Assembly: GCA_046727955.1 (NCBI GenBank)
Contig: JBKPDO010000369.1
Coordinates: 1 to 19,279, forward strand
Source: DASVXQ01 sp046727955
GTDB lineage: Bacteria; Actinomycetota; CALGFH01
Length of the DNA: 19,279 nucleotides
Direction: 5' to 3'
Positions 14,952 to 19,279 of the stretch are shown here, piece by piece; positions within the stretch are counted from its first letter, which is position 1, and each line of letters begins with the position of its first letter. The position numbers were made by a program, and so were the translations under genes. A model generated the notes under the pieces. It was not told the origin of the DNA. It worked only from the letters and a program-made list of their open reading frames with translations, and ran no database searches.

Positions 14952-16621
14952 CAGGCCCTGCCCAGCTCGACGGCCTCGTCCACCGGGCCGTCCCGCTCCA
15001 GCGCGAAGATCCCGCGGTAGATCGCCTGGTTGAGCAGGAGCTGCCGCGCCTGGTCGCCCCAGACGGTGGTGCGCTGCCCTCGCCAGCGCTCCTCCACGAA
15101 GCGCACGAGCTCGGTGAGCGGGTCGCCCGCCCCGTCCGGGGCCCGGTCAGCCTGTTGGGGGCGGGCGCTGTCGCCCTTCTCCAGCTGCTCGCAGAGGACG
15201 CCCGCCGCGCGCCACATGCAGAACGCGCCCTGGCAGGGGCCGTAACCGACGCGCAGCTTGCGGCGCAGGTCCTCGAGCTCGACGACGTCCGCCGACACGG
15301 CCTCGCGGACCTGGGCGGTGGTCACCATCTCGCATTCACAGAGCAGCTCGCCATAGGCGGCCTGGCGCTCGACCCGGGCGAGCGGCGCCGCCAGGCGGTG
15401 GAAGCCGTGGTCGGCCCCGGGCAGAGGCGCTGTGGCGGTCGTGCACGGCGTGGTGACGCCCATGCGCGCCGCGAGCCGGTCGACCAGCGCCTCGGCCATC
15501 TGCCGGCAGGTCGTCAGCTTGCCGCCCACGATGCTGAGCATGTTCTCGAGCCCGTCGCGGGTGGCGTGGTCGAGCACCGTGAAGGTCCGGCTCACCGCAC
15601 GGGTATCGTCCCCGGCTCCAGCGGCACCGGCCGCCGAGGCGTCCGGGCCGGAGAACTGGTCCGCGGCCGCGGGCTCGGGCTTGTACAGCGGCCGCGAGCC
15701 GGCGAAGGCCCGCAGCGCCCGGCCCGTGCCGACCGAGGGGACCATCTGGGCGCACATGTCGATCATCCTGTCGACGTCGGCGACATCGACGTGGATGTCG
15801 TCGGGGTTATCCACCTCGACCGAGGTGGTCCCTAGGATGGCGACCTCGTGCTGCGGCACCACGATGTCGCCGTCGGCCGGCTTGCGCAGCGCGTTGACCA
15901 CACCGTGGACGTAGCGGCCGGCCATCACTACCATGACGCCCTTGCCAGGGATCATGTGGATCCGCACGCCCGCGAGCCGGCCCACCTCACCCGCCCAGGC
16001 GCCGGCCGCGTTCACCACCCACTCGCAGCCGATGGTGCGCTCCTCATCGTTGACCCGGTCGTGCACCCGCACCGCCGCCAGGCGCCCGTCGCGCCGCTCG
16101 AAGCCGACCACCGGGTGGCGCGTCAGCACCCGCGCGCCGTGCGCCTCGGCGTCGGCGGCCATCGAGTGCAGCAGCACCCAGGAGTCGATGCCGCCGTCCG
16201 GCACCGCGTAGGCCATGCGCACGTCCGGGCTGAGCAGCGGCTCGCGGCGCCGGGCCTGCGCCGCCGACAGCTCCTCCGCCGGGATGCCCGCGTCCGCGCA
16301 GCCCTTGGCGAACCGCTCGGCGTAGGTCTCGTCGTCGGTGGGCAGCAGCACGAACAGGCCGCCGAGGTCCTCGATGGCGTGCGGCGCGATGCGCCGCAGC
16401 ACCTGGTTCTCCACGATGCACTCCCGCGCGGACTCCTGGTCGCGAACGGCGTAGCGGCCACCCGAGTGGAGCAGGCCGTGCCAGCGGCCGGAAGTGCCGG
16501 TGCCCAGGTCGGAGCGCTCGACCAGGACCGCCTCGATACCCCGGCGAGCCAGGTCCCGCAGCACCGCCACGCCGGTGACGCCGCCACCGACCACCACCAC
16601 CTGTGTGTCCAGCCCGCTCAC
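14951..16621 (-). CDS. glpA: Anaerobic glycerol-3-phosphate dehydrogenase subunit A (GlpA)
   Basis: 556 residues. The FAD motif GGGVTG (12-17) and SGRWHGLLHSGGRYAV start the DAO-type flavoprotein domain, which ends near SIVGGKLTTCRQMAE. A BFD-like [2Fe-2S] domain follows with C428-x-C430 and C463-x4-C468 (CECEM...GPCQGAFC), which separates GlpA from aerobic GlpD. It oxidises glycerol-3-phosphate to DHAP. GTG at 16621 is chosen because it overlaps the upstream stop as GTGA, a GAGGGGGG lies ~9 nt upstream, and the flavin motif begins 12 residues later. An Ala/Gly-rich insertion of ~20 residues (about 317-340) lies between PLYKP and SRTFTVLDH, where E. coli GlpA is shorter. No glpK or glpF is in view. 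Confidence 0.93.
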   Translation of the reverse strand: MSGLDTQVVVVGGGVTGVAVLRDLARRGIEAVLVERSDLGTGTSGRWHGLLHSGGRYAVRDQESARECIVENQVLRRIAPHAIEDLGGLFVLLPTDDETYAERFAKGCADAGIPAEELSAAQARRREPLLSPDVRMAYAVPDGGIDSWVLLHSMAADAEAHGARVLTRHPVVGFERRDGRLAAVRVHDRVNDEERTIGCEWVVNAAGAWAGEVGRLAGVRIHMIPGKGVMVVMAGRYVHGVVNALRKPADGDIVVPQHEVAILGTTSVEVDNPDDIHVDVADVDRMIDMCAQMVPSVGTGRALRAFAGSRPLYKPEPAAADQFSGPDASAAGAAGAGDDTRAVSRTFTVLDHATRDGLENMLSIVGGKLTTCRQMAEALVDRLAARMGVTTPCTTATAPLPGADHGFHRLAAPLARVERQAAYGELLCECEMVTTAQVREAVSADVVELEDLRRKLRVGYGPCQGAFCMWRAAGVLCEQLEKGDSARPQQADRAPDGAGDPLTELVRFVEERWRGQRTTVWGDQARQLLLNQAIYRGIFALERDGPVDEAVELGRA

Positions 16622-17715
16622 GCCGCCGTACCCCCCTCCTGCCGTGAAGGCTCCGGCCCTGGAGAGCCCGGTTCGCCGTCCAGCCTTGGCAGCCTCCTGG
16701 TGACCAGGCCCTGCTCGACGTACCAGCGTACCGTCGCCGCCATCGCCTCGCGCAGCGGCGTGTACTGCAGCCCCAGCTCGCGCTCGGCCCTGGAGCCGTC
16801 GTACAGGTGCGGCTGGCCAAGGGTGCGGACCGCCTCGCGGCACAGCACCGGCCGGGTGCCGCGCATGCGCGCGAACGACTCCAGGCACGCCGCCGTGGCC
16901 ATCGCCAGTGGCAGCGGCAGGGTCCGGGGACGGTCGGTGAGGCCGGCGATGACCGCGATCAGGTCGATCGCCTCGCGGTTGGAGACGGTCGCGGTGTTCA
17001 GCACGTAGCGCTGGCCGGGGCGCCCCTTGGCCTCGGCCAGCAGGTGGCCGTTCACGCAGTCCTCGGTGTAGCAGATGCCGAACCGGCTGGGCAGGTCGAA
17101 GGGCAGCTTCCCGTTCAGGTAGTCGAGGAACACCTTGGCGGTGCCGGTGACCCGGCCAGGTCCCTGCACCGAGCTCGGGTTCAGCGCCACCACCTCGACC
17201 GCGGTGAAGCCGAGGGCGACCAGCTCGGCCTCCAGCTTGGAGCGGGCGTAGTGAGAGGTGAGCTGCGGCGGTGGCGGGGCCGTCTCGTCGAGCGGGCGGT
17301 GGTGCTGGTCGACGCCAAGGGTCGCGGCCGAGCTGGTGTAGACGACCCGGCGCACCCCGGCGCGCTGGGCCGCCCACAGCAGGTGCCTGGTCCCCTCGAC
17401 GTTGACCTGGTACAGGGGGGTCGGGTCGGGCAGGCAGAGCTGGTTCACGCCGGCCGCGTGGTACACCACCTCGCAGCCGTCGGCGGCGCGGGCCAGCGCC
17501 TCCTCGTCGGCGAGGTCTCCGAGAGCGAGCTCGACCTCGGGCGTCGGCAGCCGCTCGCGGTCGCCCGCTCGCCGCACCAGCGCCCGCACCTGCCGGCCCT
17601 CGCGCACCAGCCGTGTGAGCAGCAGGCCCCCGAGAAACCCCGTTCCCCCGGTGACCAGGACCTTCGAGGTCGCCTGGCCCGTCCTCGCCGGCTCCCCGAT
17701 CCCGTCCGCGCTCAT
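16618..17715 (-). CDS. NAD-dependent epimerase/dehydratase, HpnA-like
   Basis: 365 residues of the extended SDR family. TGGTGFLG (22-29) binds NAD(P); Ser129 (YTSSAATLG) and Tyr156-x3-Lys160 (HYARSK) form the catalytic set. NVEGTRHLLWAA, NPSSVQGPG and the late YVLNTATVSN are shared with the hopanoid-associated sugar epimerase HpnA and dihydroflavonol-reductase-like proteins; HpnA-like is the best guess, substrate unknown. ATG 17715 overlaps the pgsA stop as ATGA and its stop overlaps the glpA GTG as GTGA, so it is translated together with lipid and glycerol-3-phosphate genes. This suggests it modifies a glycerol- or lipid-linked sugar or an isoprenoid lipid. A longer open frame upstream of 17715 runs antisense-like through pgsA and is not used. 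Confidence 0.85.
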   Translation of the reverse strand: MSADGIGEPARTGQATSKVLVTGGTGFLGGLLLTRLVREGRQVRALVRRAGDRERLPTPEVELALGDLADEEALARAADGCEVVYHAAGVNQLCLPDPTPLYQVNVEGTRHLLWAAQRAGVRRVVYTSSAATLGVDQHHRPLDETAPPPPQLTSHYARSKLEAELVALGFTAVEVVALNPSSVQGPGRVTGTAKVFLDYLNGKLPFDLPSRFGICYTEDCVNGHLLAEAKGRPGQRYVLNTATVSNREAIDLIAVIAGLTDRPRTLPLPLAMATAACLESFARMRGTRPVLCREAVRTLGQPHLYDGSRAERELGLQYTPLREAMAATVRWYVEQGLVTRRLPRLDGEPGSPGPEPSRQEGGTAA

Positions 17716-18266
17716 TGCTCCGCCTTCACCAGGTCGCCGAATCGGGCGAAATAGTCCAGGGCCGAGAGTACGCTGACCACCGCCACCGCGAGCATCGCCC
17801 ACTCGTCGAGCCGGAGCCTGCCGATGGCGATGGCCGGGTGCAGGATCGCCAGGGTGATCCCGACCACCTGCACGTTGAACTTGAGCTTGCCCCAGATGGA
17901 CGCTGAGATCACCACGCTGGAGGAGGCCGCGACCGCCCGCAGGCCGAGGACGGCCACCTCGCGGGCGATCACCACGAGCGCTATCCACACGTTCACCGTG
18001 CCGGTGGCCACCAGTCCCAGCAGCGCGCCGATCACCAGCAGCTTGTCAGCGGTGGTGTCCAGGAAATTGCCGAGGGCGGTCACCTGCTGCCAGCGCCGCG
18101 CGAGATAGCCGTCCACGAAATCGGTGAAGGAGGCCACCAGGAACACCACCGCCGCCAGCAAGGTCGCGTGCCGCAGCCGGCCCTCGGCCATGATCAGCGC
18201 CAGCAGTACCGGCACGAGCACGACCCGGACCAGGGTGATCCGCGTGGAGAGCGTCAGGCGGCCCAT
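17712..18266 (-). CDS. pgsA: CDP-diacylglycerol--glycerol-3-phosphate 3-phosphatidyltransferase (PgsA)
   Basis: 184 residues, normal PgsA size. The CDP-alcohol phosphotransferase signature is complete: D49-x2-D52-G-x2-A-R57-x8-G66-x3-D70-x3-D74 (DFVDGYLARRW...GNFLDTTAD). Several hydrophobic segments (about 13-27, 35-48, 79-125, 135-160) fit an integral membrane enzyme. It joins glycerol-3-phosphate to CDP-diacylglycerol to make phosphatidylglycerol phosphate. ATG 18266 is preferred over the GTG at 18293 because AGGGAG lies 6 nt upstream and the family starts at GRLTLSTRITLVR. A related actinobacterial enzyme using inositol phosphate is possible but less likely. It opens the coupled pgsA-epimerase-glpABC unit, 78 bp after ptsI. 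Confidence 0.9.
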   Translation of the reverse strand: MGRLTLSTRITLVRVVLVPVLLALIMAEGRLRHATLLAAVVFLVASFTDFVDGYLARRWQQVTALGNFLDTTADKLLVIGALLGLVATGTVNVWIALVVIAREVAVLGLRAVAASSSVVISASIWGKLKFNVQVVGITLAILHPAIAIGRLRLDEWAMLAVAVVSVLSALDYFARFGDLVKAEQ

Positions 18267-18329
18267 CCCGATCTCCCTTCGTCCGGTGATCACCTGCTGC
18301 CTGGTAGATCCTACGGTTTCCCGGTCGCG

Positions 18330-18351
18330 GCGCCTACAGGGCGCCTACAGG
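18330..18351. repeat. 11-bp tandem duplication at the ptsI stop
   Basis: GCGCCTACAGG occurs twice back to back (18330-18340, 18341-18351). On the coding strand the copy at 18341-18351 contains the ptsI stop codon (TAG, 18347-18345), so the duplication does not change the protein. Confidence 0.6.
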
Positions 18352-19279
18352 CCGAGCTCCTCGACGCCGTGGGCGGCGGCCCTCACCCGGACCCGCGCGG
18401 TCTCGGCGTCCGGCGCGGCGAGGGCCAGCCCGGCAAGATGGCCGCAGTCGTCCAGGGAGTGCCGGACCAGCAGCAGCCGCACGTCGGGCAGGCTGCCGGG
18501 CGCCATCGACAGGCTGGACACGCCGAGGCCCACCAGGACGAGGGCCAGCAGCGGGTCGCCGGCGGCCTCGCCACAGACGCCGACCGGCTTCCCGGTCGCC
18601 CGGCCAGCCTCACCCACCCGCGCGACCAGCTCGAGCAGAGCCGGCTGCCAGGGGTCCTGGAACGCGGCCAACTCGCTGACCAGGCGGTCCGCCGCGAAGG
18701 CGTACTGCGAGAGGTCGTTGGTGCCGATGCTGGCGAAGTCCGCCTCGACCAGCACCGCCGCGGCCCGCAGCGCCGCCGCCGGGATCTCGATCATCACCCC
18801 GGCGCGCTCGACCGGCTGGCGCCGCGCCTGCGCGCAGAACCAGCCCGCCTCTTCGGCCGTAGCCACCATCGGGGCCATCACCCAGACCTCCGCCCGCGCC
18901 GCGGCCGCGGCGCGGCCGATCGCCTCGAGCTGGTCGGCCAGCACCTCCGGCGCGCGCCGCAACGCGCGCAGCCCGCGCTGTCCGAGCGCTGGGTTGGGCT
19001 CGCCGCGCAGGTTCAGGAAGGCAAGAGGCTTGTCGGCGCCGGCGTCAAGGGTGCGCGCCACCACCTTGCCGCCCGCGCCGGCGAAGGCCGCGAACACCTC
19101 CTGGTAGGTCGACTGCTGCTCGTCCAGCGACGGCGGCTCGGCACGGTCCAGGAAAAGGAACTCGGTTCGGAACAGCCCGACGCCCTCGGCGCCGGCCGCG
19201 AGCGCGGGGTCGACGTCGGCGGGGCCGCCGACGTTGGCGAGCAGCGCCACCTGGTAGCCGTCGGCGGTGCGCCCGGGGC
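18345..19279 (-). CDS. ptsI: Phosphoenolpyruvate--protein phosphotransferase, enzyme I (5' end outside window)
   Basis: The frame is open to the window edge (PGRTADGYQVALLANVG at the edge), so the N-terminal HPr- and phospho-His domains are missing; ~310 C-terminal residues are seen. The PEP-binding domain is complete: GLFRTEFLF and ARTLDAGADKPL (PEP-binding arginines), MIEIPAAAL (metal-ligand Glu), GTNDLSQYAFAADR (Asn/Asp pair) and the active-site Cys in GVCGEAAGDP. Enzyme I transfers phosphate from PEP to HPr to drive sugar or polyol uptake and regulation. It lies 78 bp upstream of pgsA on the same strand, so it may be cotranscribed with the glycerol-phosphate genes. A DhaM-type protein is unlikely because DhaM lacks this PEP-binding domain. 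Confidence 0.92.
   Translation of the reverse strand, partial: PGRTADGYQVALLANVGGPADVDPALAAGAEGVGLFRTEFLFLDRAEPPSLDEQQSTYQEVFAAFAGAGGKVVARTLDAGADKPLAFLNLRGEPNPALGQRGLRALRRAPEVLADQLEAIGRAAAAARAEVWVMAPMVATAEEAGWFCAQARRQPVERAGVMIEIPAAALRAAAVLVEADFASIGTNDLSQYAFAADRLVSELAAFQDPWQPALLELVARVGEAGRATGKPVGVCGEAAGDPLLALVLVGLGVSSLSMAPGSLPDVRLLLVRHSLDDCGHLAGLALAAPDAETARVRVRAAAHGVEELGL

Noticed and set aside
17716..17988. Upstream extension of the epimerase frame across pgsA.
   Set aside because: The SDR glycine motif fits the ATG at 17715, and the extension is a shadow of pgsA.
18285..18294. Palindrome GGTGATCACC upstream of pgsA as an operator.
   Set aside because: A single 10-bp palindrome without supporting context; expected by chance in a window of this size.

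Overview
The window is about 70% or more G+C. Genes are densely packed, GTG and TTG starts are common, and many junctions overlap by 1-4 bp. The gene content (HpnG/HpnH hopanoid enzymes, a free-standing MurC, an anaerobic-type GlpABC, PgsA, PTS enzyme I) points to a high-G+C actinobacterium. The species cannot be determined from the sequence; a poorly sampled or metagenomic lineage is likely.

Left part (1-6060): a hopanoid side-chain module, with the 3' part of an HpnG-like nucleoside phosphorylase followed by hpnH (radical SAM adenosylhopane synthase). Next come an SDR oxidoreductase on the opposite strand, a divergent ketol-acid-reductoisomerase-like protein that lacks several canonical catalytic residues, and an NYN-domain (PIN-like) protein. 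The NYN gene lies in a less G+C-biased stretch and has a recognisable promoter and a 17-bp leader hairpin. After a roughly 350-bp gene-free stretch there is an aldehyde dehydrogenase with a basic, amphipathic C-terminal tail. The redox enzymes beside hpnG/hpnH could act on ribosylhopane or a related aldehyde; this is inference.

Middle (6061-8225): a small DUF1508-like tail-anchored protein whose last codons form a perfect 28-bp palindrome, a 56-bp tandem repeat array with internal hairpins, and murC.

Right part (8225-19279), all on the minus strand: read in transcription order this is ptsI (cut by the window end), pgsA, an HpnA-like NAD-dependent epimerase, glpA, glpB and glpC, then a permease and two ATPases of an FtsX/LolD-like ABC exporter. 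From pgsA to glpC every junction is a stop/start overlap (ATGA, GTGA, TGATG, ATGA), so these five genes are probably translated as one coupled unit linking glycerol-3-phosphate oxidation to phosphatidylglycerol synthesis. The last ABC ATPase has a one-base frameshift.

No CRISPR array, tRNA, rRNA, transposase or phage gene was seen.
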